Shown one piece after another: positions 1 to 12,900 of a stretch of 64,000 nt of DNA; the first letter of the stretch is position 1; every line of letters begins with the position of its first letter. Under the pieces are notes generated by a model. That model ran no database searches and was not told where the DNA came from. It saw nothing but the letters and a program-made list of their open reading frames with translations. The stretch is from the NCBI GenBank assembly GCA_963969345.1, contig OZ017769.1:1674001-1738000 (forward strand), written 5' to 3'. The position numbers were made by a program, and so were the translations under genes. Source of the DNA: Turbatrix aceti (Eukaryota; Nematoda; Chromadorea; Rhabditida; Panagrolaimidae).

Positions 1-1
1 C

Positions 2-1231
2 ATTCTGGAAGATCCTGTCCGTCGGCTATACTGTGCATACGAACTCTACTCCCTCGACAATCCGTCGGAGATTTCCTTTGCCTATATCGCAGCCCGGCGG
101 CACTCCAAGAATAAGAGCGAGAAGGCCATCCACATAACGGCTCAGATCCTCTCTGCACTCAACGGTCGCACCAAGCACGTACCTCGTCTCAGGGCTTACG
201 GGGTCATCAAACGCCTGCACTACGCGCAGGAGGGAGAGTACAAGCCAGAGACCGCGAGGTGGAATCGTCGACCCTACGTCATCGTAAGCCATGAAAACAT
301 CTGCTGCGCGGCACTCATATCATTTTCGCCTAAACAATTCCTGCCGACGTTGCTGGTGCTTCACCTCGCGCTCGGCATGGCAGAATCCCTTATCGTGCTC
401 CACAAAGCGGGGTACGTTCATCGCCAGGTGTCGCTCTACACCTTCTGCTACCCCGTGCCCCTGACGCTGGAGAACATATCCAGTCGACTGATTATTCAGG
501 ACTTTAGTCTGTGTACTAAGTTCCTAAAAGAGCCTACCAGTGTCGAGCCGTTTGTGGGGTGCACCCGATACGCAACGCTTCGCGCGCACAACTGCAGGCC
601 TCTGGGACCGGCTGATGACTTCATTTCGATGCTTTACGTTGTCGCCGAGATGATTTCGGGAAAGTGAGTTGTTGTTTTTTATTGTGGAGATCGGATACCG
701 TAATTTGTTGGATACGGTATTCGATAGCAAATGAATACCGTACATATGACCTATGATTGTAACCTAACAGTGACCGAATGTAACCTAACATAAGGTGGTG
801 CTATTGGGTACCGGATACCGTACCTGAGCAACTACGGTATCCGGCAACACTGTCATACTTTACACCTAACCTAAAATCATACATATGTACAGTATGCGTT
901 AACTGTAGCAGTGGTTTTTGATTTTGTCAAAACACGGCATCTAGGTCGCTATATAAGTTCTAATCAAATCAAACAATTCAGACTGCCCTGGCGCGCAGTT
1001 CGATCGCGTGACGCCGTTGCCACGTGGAAGCAAAACTTTACCAAATCGAAGGAATACATGCGCTTGCCCCGGGAACTCCGTCTGCTCTCCGCCAAGCTCT
1101 GTACCTATACGGCTTCGGCTTTCGTGCAGGAAGAAGAAATACTCTGCCCTATCCGAGAAGCCATCAAGCGTCTCGATCCCAATGGATCCTATGAGCTTCC
1201 CAAGTGGCTCGTTATGCCTCCGCCTAATTAA
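2..1231 (+). CDS. CK1/TTBK-like kinase, probable pseudokinase (3' part)
   Basis: The reading frame is open from the window edge, so the N-terminal lobe is missing. Exons are <2-663 and 982-1231; the junction rebuilds the codon AA|A and gives the CK1-family block GKLPWR. The first exon holds the helix E to activation-loop region, with VLHKAGYVHRQVS where active kinases have HRD, and DFSLC where they have DFG. Both catalytic positions are therefore altered, which points to an inactive or atypical kinase. The end of the protein (LPKWLVMPPPN) follows a helical C-lobe. Nematodes carry a large expanded CK1/TTBK family with many degenerate members, and this fits that group. Exact orthology is unknown. 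An intron of 318 bp separates the exons. Confidence 0.75.
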
Positions 1232-1269
1232 CGACACGACTTTTTTCGATTTTGATTTCTGATGACTGG

Positions 1270-1297
1270 CATATCATATCATATCATATCATATCAT
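1270..1297. repeat. Short pentanucleotide tandem repeat (CATAT)n
   Basis: About five and a half copies of CATAT lie in the 3' flank of the kinase-like gene. This is a simple microsatellite with no visible function. Confidence 0.9.
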
Positions 1298-2446
1298 GTG
1301 TGTGTTGGACTTCATAAACTGTTTTTCTCGATTGGACAAAAACTGTGGGTTTCACTGTCTGAAAAATAAAATATACTGAATCATCTTTTCCGCAACTCAA
1401 GCACTGAACAAATTGCCTATGAACATAACTGTGAACATCTTCTCCAAATTGCCTATGAACAACTCAAAAAACAAAAAAAAACAAAAAATTCTACGCATTT
1501 TCAAAAACTCATACAAAAAAACTCAAAACTCGAGTTTGCGGCTTTTTTCGCCAAAACAAAAGCGGAGATGCGTGCGCGCAACATGCGCACCCACTCGCGG
1601 GTCAAAATCAAGGCGACGTGTCTCTTTCACATTCTTCCTTGCTCACGGTTTACGTTCATCCTTGGTTGTCACCGCCGTGGTATCCTCTGTCTGATATTAT
1701 ATCCGTTATTATCCTATAAATAATCTTCTCTACGCCATCAGACAGAGTGTGTGAGTTTCTTCAGGTTCGTTTACTTTCTTCGTCGCTTTCTCTTTCTCTG
1801 GCTTCTTTCTTTCTTGCCACCTTCAAAGTCGAGAAAGAAGAGAGCGATGGATTAACTGGTTTTTTTAGCAAACTGGCAGAGCACTACTGCCATGCACTTT
1901 TCATGTTATAGCGGGCCATTCTTTCTTTGTGGTGTCACAAGCGGTCATTTTGTTTTTGCAACGCAACAAAATAGCATCAAAAGACAAGGAAAGGACAGTT
2001 AGCTGTCAAAGTTGATCGTAACCGGCTGGGAAACGAAAACAATCGTTTCCAGTCTTGTTTGACTGAATTACGATAATTTTTGGGGTGAAAACGTTACTGA
2101 TAGTTTTTTTTGGTTACGATCACTTTTTTTGTAACGCGCAGAAGTAACGTTACTTTTTGGATTATTTATTTATTTTTGTTACTCCGATTACGATACAAAA
2201 ATTTTGCGCTGCTTTTAGTTTTTTTTTCTTCTGTCATTTTTTTGCGCTCCCGGCTATTTTTGTTTGCACTTCCTCCCTCCACCCTCGCGGCCAGAAGGAA
2301 ATTTGTGTGTTATCTCTCCTCCCCCTGACCGCCGAGAAATTTCCTCAGCAAAGTTTGCAAGCGCGAATTTCAATTGTTTCACTCTAACAAAAATCCCTCA
2401 TCACAGGCAGTGGTGTGATTTGTGCGCCGCCGCTCACTGTGCTATC
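1298..2446. other. Intergenic region upstream of ero-1
   Basis: No convincing coding frame is present. The stretch is AT-rich with T-runs and has a pyrimidine-rich block around 1760-1815. It should contain the ero-1 promoter and outron. A T-free CACAG occurs at about 2402-2405, but no clear trans-splice acceptor lies just before the ATG at 2447. Confidence 0.5.
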
Positions 2447-5400
2447 ATGACACGGTTTCCATGTCTCCTTCGGGTTATCTGCGCATTCATAGTTGCCATT
2501 GCCCATCTTGGATATTATGCCGATGGACAGTTTTCACCGGATAGGCCATGCTTCTGCAAGGCAGGTGATGCCATTGTCGACTGCCCATGTTCGCCGTCTT
2601 CCATTGACTCGTTCAACAACCAGAGGGTCTTTCCACTCCTACAGAGGTTACTACAGAATGACTTTTTCCGATTTTATAAGGTTCGTTTTTTTCCTGGGGT
2701 GTGGGGATAATTTTTGGACTAATGTGAGCAAAGCTAATGTGAGAAATTTTGGGTGCAGCCTGGCCTAAAAAAGAATGGTTTTTATGCGTATAACAATGAC
2801 AAATCATTTTGCGACAAAAAAACGAAAAAAATTTCGTTTTGAAAAAATATCGTAAACTGTACAAAATTACGGTACACGTGGACGGCTGACGTCACTTTTG
2901 ATAAAATGACGTTGCCTATCAGTGTAACTCCCGCGACGAAATTTTTTTTTGTTACTCGAGCTTTTCAAAAGTAACGATACTTTCGGTGTTACGATGTTAC
3001 TTTTGTTACGATCAGTCATTGTTTTTTTATTTTTACCTAAAAAATGTTTTTTTACCGTTTTTATATGAATAATTCTGATTTTTCGTGTTTTCTAGGTGAA
3101 CATGGAAAGACCCTGCCCATTCTGGTCGAGTCATCGGGAGTGTGCCTCGCGTCACTGTGGCATAGAGCACTGTGACGACGAGGTACCCGAGGCGCTACGC
3201 CGGCCTTCGGCAGTCCTATCGATGGTTCGTTACATTAGCGTTGCCTCACCCTCCACAAAGACCACCGTCGTTACGACTTCCCTTGTCCATAATTCCACGA
3301 CGCATCCTACCACGCCCTCTACCGCATCCTGCACATCCTCATGCAAGACAAATTCAACGAAAATTCATGTTCAGGGCAATTCGGCAGCTACGGCACCCGG
3401 CATCGATGGCACAGTCGGCACGACCACCACCACCACCGATGACGACGACGACAAAGAGAACGGCAACGATGCGGCTACCGGCACTATTGCGGGCAAAAAG
3501 TGCTCAAATCTCGACGAAACCAGCAATCAGTTTGATCCCCTCGATCGGACCATCAGTCAGACCGAGCAGGGACAGCTGAGGGATATGGAATTCTTTGACG
3601 ATTCCATTGATAAGTTCTGCGACATGGATGGTAAGTTGGGGGATTTTTTGAACTTTAAAATGTACATTGTTCACGAAAAAATGAGTAAATAATGTAAATA
3701 TATCGTAAATTGTGCCGTAGATGGTTCTAAAAATTATTCGAATATCTTTTTTCCGTTTGCCACAATTTTCGATGCAAAAACAGTATTTCTTTCTTTTTTT
3801 TTGTACTTTTTTCAACGTTTTTTGTACTTTTTGGCGCATTTTGGACACCTGCATTTTTTTTAACAAAATGTTTATAAAAAAATTAAAAAAGAACAGCTGA
3901 TCTCGGGCGGAATCGAACCACCGACCTTCAGTGTGTTAGACTGACGTGATAACCCCTACACCACGAGACCGCGTTTTTCTGCTATATGGTGGTGATGGCA
4001 ACCTTTTGTTAAATTTAACGAAAAATATACAATCTCTGAATTTGTTTACTTTTCGCATGAAAATTGATCGTATACATTTGTTGCCGTGCTCTGAATTGTA
4101 GGTCCTGTCAATGTGACGTGTCAGATCAGCACAACGAATTTTCAGTTTCATTGTAAAAAAGATTGAAAAATACGTGCAATTTTACGATTTTTCGGAGCCT
4201 GGTCAAATAATTATTTTTTTTCTTCTGCGCATGCACTTTGCGTTGCGCAAGCAGATCCGTGTTTTTTTGAGCATGCAAAGTAGCCTAAATTTTAGTTAAA
4301 ACCAGTAATTTGACTAGTGGACTCGACTCGGAGACGGAGTGCTTGTTTTATTGACTCGCGCAAACACCTGGAGGTCTCCCCCCCCCTCCTCACGGTCTTC
4401 TCTCTTCTCTTCCGGCTGTAAGAGTGAATGACCGGGGCCGACCACAAAGTACGAAGAATACAAATGCAATGAATGAATGCATTGTCGAAAATCCCGTACT
4501 GTTAAAAAAAATATTGTAAACATAAGGGGGAAATGAAAAATTCGTGCAAAATCATAATTTTATATGAAAAAAATGCATGGAACGTTCAAAATAGAGCAAA
4601 TAATGAACAACATTTTTTAGATGAAAATTCAACAGACATGCACTACGTTAACCTTCTCAAAAATCCCGAACGGTACACGGGTTACAAAGGCAATTCTGCT
4701 GTCAAGGTTTGGCAGGCTATTTACCAGGAAAATTGCTTCAAGTGAGTTTTTTTGACCTCCAAAAACATTTTTTTTGTTGTCATCAGTTTTTTTTGTCATA
4801 TTTTTTTGGTAAAACTTTTTGAGCCCTAAAACATTTTTTCTACTCATAAAAAATGCCTGTAGGACATTTATATCCAAAAAATCCATTATTTATATTTCAG
4901 ACCAGATCCCAAGTTTGACAAGAATTTCCTACTTCATCCGACGACAGTTGGTGGGTTTTATTGATTTATTTATTTATTTTTGTTTATTGTCACTTTTTCG
5001 TTGTGGAAAATAACAAAAAATATATTTGTTGGTGCACTCACCCTTTTTTTGTTTCATTTTTTAATTTTTTTTAACAAAAATTATTAACGCTATAGTTTTT
5101 GTGTTTTTGCTAGTTTCGTACATGGATGTATGTTGTTAATTACTAACCATGTTTATGACAACTGTGTCAGTTGGTGTATAAAAAATTTTTTTTTAATTAA
5201 ATTTAGTTTTTTACCGTTTTAAAATTTTTTGGCATAAAAAATTTGGTAAAAAATACATATTTTCACAAATAAAGTTATTTTTTCGTTAAAAAAATTTCTG
5301 TGATTTTGTTTATGGTTATGATATTTTTTAGACGGTATGTTGTAATTTTTTGTGGTATTGATTTTTATTTGTGTTATTATTTATTATTAATTACTCACAC

Positions 5401-6565
5401 CGCCTCTTGATCTGATTAACTTGCACCCACCACCACGCTCACACTTCTTGATCTGACCTGCTTGCACACCTACCTACCTGCCTACCTGCAACTTCTAACT
5501 ACAATTCTAGACGGCCAAAGGAACAAAATACAGCTTACGCTTGCTTTTTTTTGTGTTTCATTAACTCCAAACCACTTTTTTTATCATTTCCACGGTTTTT
5601 CTTTTTTTTTAGGATTATGTCTCGAAAAACGGGTCTTCTACCGGCTGATCAGTGGCCTGCACACGGCGATCACGATCAGCATCGCCTCGTACAACTACAA
5701 GCCCGCTCCCGGGGGCTGGGGCGAAGGCACGTGGTACCGTAACGTCGACATGTTCAAGGGAAGGTTCGGCACCAAGTGGTCGTGGGAGGGGCCCCAGAGG
5801 CTGAAGAACCTCTACTTCGCCTACCTCCTCGAACTCCGGGCACTCGTAAAGGCTGCACCCTACCTGAAGAAGGAACTCTTCTACACAGGCAACCAGGAGG
5901 AGGATTCTGAGACCCGGACGATGATTGACGCCCTCATGGAGGTTGTCAACGATTTCAAGGATCATTTTGATGAGACTGAAATGTTTACGGTTCGTTTTAG
6001 AAATTTTTTAAAATGTTTTTGTAATAATTTTTTTCAAGTATTTTTTTCCTTATTTTTTTGAGATCAATTTTTTTGCACAATGAAAAATTTTAGGGCATTG
6101 ACTCCCACGCCAGACTCCTACGCGAAGAATTCCGTCAACACTTTGTCAACGTCTCCAGAATCATGGATTGTGTAGACTGTGACAAGTGCCGACTCTGGGG
6201 CAAGCTCCAGGTCCACGGCATGGGTACCGCACTCAAGATTCTCTTCTCTGACCTTCCCCATTCTCACTACCCATCTGTCGACGGCACTGTACAGATTCCC
6301 TTCCAACTCACCAGGTATGCGTTTTTTTAAGAATGTTGGTCTGGGTGGTAAAAGTTATTTTTTGACGTTGCCGAAAAAATTGGTCTGTGTGGTAACAAAA
6401 TATTATATTGTTTTTCGCGACCAAAAATTCCTTTTTTTCAGAAACGAGGTAGTCGCACTATTCCAAAGCTTTGGCAGGTACTCATCTTCAATCTGGGAAG
6501 TTGAGGAATTCCGTCATGCAATGCGGGACGAACTACGGCTAGCCAGTACGCGAACCGAACTCTAG
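2447..6565 (+). CDS. ero-1: ERO1 endoplasmic reticulum oxidoreductin
   Basis: ERO1 is the FAD-dependent ER-lumen oxidase that re-oxidises protein disulfide isomerase. Seven phase-consistent exons (2447-2680, 3096-3630, 4621-4741, 4901-4950, 5613-5989, 6094-6314, 6442-6565) encode 553 aa. The protein opens with a hydrophobic signal peptide. It then shows the family block [14 protein letters not shown]...FNN, the shuttle-cysteine region [17 protein letters not shown], the block [10 protein letters not shown], and [16 protein letters not shown]. The core motif [14 protein letters not shown] holds the active CxxCxxC. Exon 2 carries a Ser/Thr/Asp-rich insert of roughly 110 residues that is longer than the equivalent loop in animal ERO1. 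The join 4950/5613 is phase-correct but skips a possible small exon near 5511-5540, so this stretch is the least certain. Expected regulation is by the unfolded protein response. Confidence 0.93.
3898..3970 (-). tRNA. tRNA-Val (anticodon AAC)
   Basis: A complete 73-nt cloverleaf reads on the minus strand. The acceptor arms GGTCTCG and CGAGATC pair with one G-U, followed by discriminator A. The anticodon stem TCAGT/ACTGA closes a seven-base loop CTAACAC with anticodon AAC. The T-arm is GGTGG-TTCGATT-CCGCC. A T6 run lies within about ten bases downstream on the minus strand and can serve as a Pol III terminator. The gene lies antisense within intron 2 of ero-1 (3631-4620). Confidence 0.93.
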
Positions 6566-9500
6566 CAGGTCAACCAACCATAAAGTGGAATACTAAATAT
6601 AGATACTGTATGCAATATCGTGCAAGGGTTACCCTCACCCCATCCCCTCAATCCTGATCACCCCCCCCCCAGCCCCAAAAACACCAAATCAATCTAACCC
6701 AACTCCTAATAAGTCATCATCCCTGTATAAGTCATTCACATTTCTTTTTGTCATGGTAATATTAGTAGTATAACTTTGCATTCACTCTTATTGTTTTTTT
6801 TGTTCTTGTCTACACATCACATACACAACAGCGGGACACGTACTTGCATTTTTTCTTGTTCCATTTTTTTGGAAGGACAAAAAATCAGTGTACGCTTCTT
6901 TCTACTCCTTGATAATGGGTATTGTCTACGTTTTATCGTTCGCATGGCTTTTATAGTTTGTAGCAGTTTTGTATTAATTGGTGATTTTGTAATAATAAAA
7001 TGTTTTTTTTTCTCTGATGGATTTTTTTGGGTGTTAAAAAAAATATTTATATAAAATTCTGAAAAAAATAACAAAATTTTGAAAAAATATAAATTTTCAA
7101 ACTAAGGTACTGGAATGAACGTTTACATTGTTGATTGTTTTCCAACTGAAAATTATGTGTACGATGCAGTTCGTTTTTTAGTACAGTTTTAGAACACTTG
7201 TGGATGTCAATTTTGCAGGTGCAGTATAATTCTGCTCACTAAACTGGGTGTCAAAAGTTTAGGAGATTAATTTTTATGCGGCTTTACAATAAATAAAGGT
7301 ACAAAAAATCGATGCTAAGCGACACGACGTTATCAAAAAAGGGGATAAATGCTGTATCAACACGCTAGTTTGGTGCACAGCGCATCATTGGCGAGGACAA
7401 TAAAAATGTTATAAGCCAGTTTATTTTTTGCACAGCATTATATTTATTTATGTATGTATCATATGGCTCAATATGTATGTATCTAACTCAATATATGTAT
7501 CATATGTATTTGACTCAATATATGTATCATCAAGCATATAAGAAATGTTAAAAATCGACCGCCGCTTTTTTGGCTGCTGGTTATGAGGTTAGTTTGTCAA
7601 TTTCTGTTAACAAATTACAACGCTTTGCATACTTCTAGGCATTTGACTTTTTGGATGAAACAATAACTGAATGGCAAGGCAAAAAAGAAATGGCTGCTCA
7701 TATATTTAATCTTATGCGAACATTGTGAATGCATTCTTACCATTGTTTTTACGTATAATTACGGTTTTTGTGTCAAATAAAACTATTGTTCGCTGGGTTC
7801 ATTGTTTTTCTCGTTGTAAGCCGTGTAACACGTACAACTCCTGATCAACAATTCATCCCCGCACTCAACGCAACATCATGTTGTTGATCAAGACAACACG
7901 ACGTGCATTCATTCACGCTTGCATCCTCTAACATCCATCTATCCAACGGCCTTTTGTACCTGGCAGGCTGTACAAAAGACACCGTTGTGAACACATAGAC
8001 ATGCAGAAATGATGATATATATCAGTCGGCGTGTTGCATGCAACAACGGAAAACCGACAAAAGTAAACAAAAAATCGAACGCGGTTTATGGTTTTTTCCA
8101 AAAATCACAGATATTTTTTAGCTTTTTATATTTGCGTTCCCTGTAATATGACGACAAAGAAGAAAAAAATTTGTTGATGTTTGCTCTGCGGGAAAAATTT
8201 TAGAAAAAAATGCAAATGCATACACATTTTGAGTTTGGGCCCAGCCTTGGTTGGAGTTTTCAGTGTTGCATGAAATTTTTACTACTACAATTTGCTAAAA
8301 GTGCATTGCTGTAATTTTATGCAAAATAGCATGACAGAGGTGAGAATTACAGTTGGTTGCATATCTACGAATAGGGTCCAACAAGGTTTGCCCCGTAATC
8401 ATGCCGGATTAGGCCATGGACCTTGCATACAGGTACACCGCCTCTGGCAACCGACTACTTTTCATGAATAAATCCAAATCCGTCATCGCCTATTACACTA
8501 CGTTGGTGGTCCGGGTGGTCATTGAGACAATGAACTGGTCTACAGAGGGTGGTCGTCATGGTAACTATAATAACTTTTCACCGACCATCCAGTTGCTCTC
8601 ATCCGGCGACCACCCTCGTTGCCCATTGGCCACCCACCCCCTTCTAAGAACCACCCCAGCACCTGTATTTGGCCGTGCGCGTGCACGCATGCATGCAACA
8701 GGCCTTGCATGAGTCACCATGGAAGAACAATCATCGTCATCCGGCTTCCACGACACTTTTACAATTTTCACACCCCCGGCAAAGCTATGAGAAGTGTGAA
8801 CTTGCCTAAAACTCGACTCGTCCTTTTTTTGTTCTCTTTTTTTTGCATGCATGTAGCTGGCAGGCAGGTAGGATAGATCCTGTGCAAACACTGAAAAATG
8901 AAGTCTGAAGCGTTTTATTTTTTTCCGTGCACGTTGTTTCTGTTTTTGTTGACTCACGTGGAATCCAAAAAAATATGAAAAATGTATTTTTTGTTCGTCT
9001 TTTTTTGTCATTTTTGAGTGCTTTTTGGAAATTTGAAACTCATGTTAGTTGGCATGTGGCGGCATTTGAACCCGCGTGTTGCCGTGGATGTCTCACCTGG
9101 CTGCTTCCGTTGACAAAAATAGTATTTCTGTCAACAAAAAAAATGGCAGTGACCTGAGCCGGATTTGAACTTAGCTTGTTTCTCGCGGATCAACTTTTTA
9201 TTTGTGCCGCGGCAGAAAACTAAGCGCCCTCGACAAACAGACCTAAACAAATCTAATTTTTTGTGTTCTCGTAAAATAGTCCGACAAATAGTCATTTGTT
9301 CATTCTCGAGATCGAATAGAATCGATAACGCACCTTTGCTTGCCTCGAGGCTGACTAATACGAGCATGAGCCTCGAGGCTGCATGATCGCCCGCCACCAC
9401 TGCCTTCCTTCCTTCTTCGTTTTTCTATCGTCAACCGTCAACCGTCGACGTTGCGTCTGCAAGTGTAAATAGACAACAAGCTGTCTTTTCCCTCGTGCAC

Positions 9501-9952
9501 GGGCCCATGCCCGCACGCATGCCTGGATCGAATCCAAGACAGAAGGCAGCGACAATGACGATGTCGATTAGGCAACTGAGATAGTAGGATACGTGTTTGT
9601 GTGTGTGTGTGCTTGTTTGTGTTTGATTGAATCGATTAAAACGCGTATCAATGATGCATGTAATGAATGCATTGTTGAATTGCTTGAAAACTTTTTCAAC
9701 AATGTTCAGAAAATTGATTCGCAGAGGAAAAAAATTATGCTACACCGTAAAATTTTTAGAAGTTTGCAAAAAAAACACGTATTTTTTATTTAAAAGAAAT
9801 TTTATGTAATTGTTTTTTTTTAATTTTGTCCAGTAAATTTTTTGTATGTAAATAAAAACAACGATTTTTTCGTGATTTTAATGTTTCGCAAATTGTTTCA
9901 ATTTTTTGTTTTTTTTTCTACAAAACTCATGTTCTTTTTTTCCAGGCGTGGG
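6566..9952. other. Long intergenic region between ero-1 and the 9953 gene
   Basis: No gene is supported here. It begins with the ero-1 3' UTR. A short degenerate tandem of TCAATATATGTATC lies at about 7437-7530. Between roughly 8400 and 9600 base composition is richer in G+C, with scattered GCATGC motifs. Open frames here lack splice context or recognisable protein features. Two tRNA-3'-end-like fragments occur on the minus strand near 9050-9180. The end of the region (about 9925-9944) is a strong pyrimidine tract ending TTTTTTCCAG, probably a trans-splice or 5'-UTR acceptor. Confidence 0.5.
7437..7530. repeat. Degenerate short tandem repeat
   Basis: Several imperfect copies of TCAATATATGTATCATATG-like units follow one another. 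The array is AT-rich and noncoding. Confidence 0.6.
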
Positions 9953-12900
9953 ATGCCCCCAGCACCCACTACAACGATCGTTGTCCCTCCAACGTCCTCA
10001 TCCGTCCCCCACCAACCCCGTCCGGCCCCCGGATCCGGTACTTACCGTATCAACTACTCAGTCAAGGTCACAACTTACGGTCCCCACAATGGCATTTTCA
10101 TCACTTCACCGATCACACCTGCTTCGTGCGATTACATCCAGTACGACAGTGTCGCTGAAGCTTCAAGGCCGGGAGCTACAATTCAGGAGATCAGCGCCAG
10201 TACGCAGTCGCTGAATAGGGTCAGTCGACGATCGTCGCCGGCTGCTTCGAGGTCTCGTAGGGAGTCTCCGGCTTCTAGAAGATCGTCAAGAGCTTCGAGT
10301 AGATCACCTGGACCTCGCGGTGGCAGAGACTCGCCTCCCGATGAGTTTATCGAGCCTGCGGGTTGCAAAGTATGTTTTTTTAGAAGTTTAAATTTAAAAA
10401 AATAAAAACAATGCGAAAAAAAAATTCTTCGCCCAGAAATTTTTTTAAACTTGTAAACGTTGTTTTAACGATGACCAACAAGTTGCGTGCAACATGCAAA
10501 CTTGACTGGCAATTTTAGAGCGCCGTTAAAGTTTGCATGTTGCGCGCAACTTGTCGAAATTTTTTTTTTCAATTTGAAATAAATATTTTTACTTTTTGAC
10601 AAAAAAAGTCCCTATGCACAAACTTTTATTCCGTCCCTGCAATATTTATTTACTGTTTGATGCGCTTCAAAGAAAAACAAAGAACTTTGCTTGAACTTTG
10701 TCAAGTTGAGCACACACGTACAAAGTCGAACAGGATCTATCACCCCCCTCATCTTCATGTGCTCTTTGAAAGAAAAATTGTGCGAATTATAAATAGCATG
10801 GATCAAATAATGTTATTTTCACCTGTCCCTACCGTGTTTGTGTTTACAAGCTGTATACAAGCGTTAGACAAAAAGCAGCTTCTTCAACGCTTCCGAAACC
10901 AAAGAAAAAAGCGGAGGGTCCGTACTTGACTGCTTCCTACTCGATCTCGCATCTTGTAGAAAGATCTGCAACTCTTTTCCTTTCTTCCAGGTGCACAGGT
11001 AAACAACATCGCTTCACGTAAAACTTAGCCGCCGGGGGCCGACAGAGCAGGGCCCCAAGAGTGAACATGAAGTCAACTGTGTCTGTTAACAAACAAAAAA
11101 TTTTGTTGTACAGAATGCGTTTTTTGTTGTCGCTCGTTAACCCCCTTTACTCACTCAGTTCCCGACGACGTCGTCGACGGGGACGGAAATTGGCCAAGAA
11201 CTAGGTAAACAACCACAACCACAACCTTCACGCGCCGCCTCTTCCCCCATGAGTCTCTTTTTTTTGCATCCCTCCTCACCCACACCTGCCTGCAGGTAGT
11301 GTCTACTTACGTTCGACCTCCGAACCCGACCAACTCAGTCTTTCTTGGCACATTTTGTCTATTTTTTTCTGCTTGCAAAGAAAAATTTAACTCTATAGAA
11401 AAAATGCTCTACCCGAGCAACGGTTACTCAACCTCCTCTTACTACCTCCAGGAATCCCGTCCGTACGTGACGTATCCAGCGCCCGTGAGAGAGCCTTCGG
11501 TGCTCAACGATTCAACGACTACGACAACGACCGTTGAGGTATTCCGCAACCGCGATGGCAACGGCTACGGCGGCCCCGTTGATTATTTTGAAATTCCGCC
11601 TGAGCCTATCTCGCTTGATAGGCGTCCACAGCTTGTGCGTGCCGTAGGACCACCCTACGAGGTTTATCAACGGTTTGTTAGCTCATTATTTTGGTTTTTT
11701 TTGTTTGTCGTTTAAATTTTTTTTTGGGAAGTGTGAATTTTTTTCCAGTTTAAAAAAAGTCGGAACAGAAATGTTTTTCCCCTGCGGAACTTTTTTTCAG
11801 TAAATTTTTTTTGATCAAGAATTTGTAACAAAAAAATTTGAAAAAAAAGTTCCGTAGAGGAAAACTGTTGCGCAATCAATTTTTTTTCCTGCAAATTTTT
11901 TTTTCAGAAAAATGTTTGCACGAACAAAATTTTAAAAGTATTTGCCATGGAAAAAAATTTTCTTAAACTAAAAAAAGTTTTTTTTCCTGGAAAACTAATT
12001 TCCGCATGGGAAAAAACATTTTTTTCATAGCTAAAATTTATTTTCGCGTTACAAAAATAAAAATTCCAATTTTTACACTCTCCAACAAAATGTATTCTTT
12101 CCAGTTCCGAAACTAGATTTAGCGACCGTCCAACGACCGAAGTCATCACGACGACGACATCCCCGACGCCCCGCGTCACCTTCGACCGTGGACCCTCCCG
12201 GATCAGCCTGACCGAGCCCTCCGGCTACTACTCGTCCTCCTTCGACCGCTCCAACTCCTTCGGCCTCCGCCCGACCTACTCGTCGCCTGTCAACAACGGC
12301 GGCAGCACGACCATCATCCGTCGCCAGGAGTCCTCTCGCAACGAGGCCCGTCTAACGCCGACTTCCTACCCGGTTTCGTCCTACTGGGAAGGCCCCGCGC
12401 TCCGCCGCGTCTCCTCGCAGCCCTCGCTCCTGGCTCCTCTGCCCGCGCTTCGACAGCCGACGCTGCTCGAAGAGGAAATTGCGTCCCGCAGCCGATCCTT
12501 CCTGGACGAGCCTCTGGTTCGTCGCCAGACGAGTTTCCTTGACCAGCCGCTAGTCCGCAGGACGACGTCCTTCCTGGATGATCCGGTGGTCCGCAGGACG
12601 ACTTCGTACCTCGACGATGACCTGCCTTCGCGCAGGGTCCGTCACGTCTCGGAGACTCGTCGCTACGATGCGGAGGTCACGACTTCGCGTCCGGCTTCGC
12701 ATCTTAGTAACTGGTCCCGCGAGTCGTGGAGCAACTCGACCAACGACCTCTTCAAGCTCTACCAGACCCGTGACTGCCTCGGAAATCTCATCTATGAAAT
12801 GTAGGTTGTTTTTTGGTGTTTGGTTACTTTTTGTGTCGCTAGCTTCGTTGCTTGAGCTTTCTGTGTTATTTTTTGTTCGGTTCGGTGGTTACGGTGGTTG

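Noticed and set aside
8416..9011. Overlapping open frames on both strands at 8416-8712 (+) and 8565-9011 (-)
   Set aside because: Repetitive GCATGC/ATGCATGC composition and low-complexity translations, without introns or family features.
9145..9230. Possible tRNA gene on the minus strand
   Set aside because: Only the T-loop resembles a tRNA; acceptor and anticodon stems do not pair.
11296..11403. Separate exon or first exon preceding ATG 11404
   Set aside because: Kept in the model because it preserves phase, but its hydrophobic translation (FLGTFCLFFSAC) may be intron; not called as its own gene.
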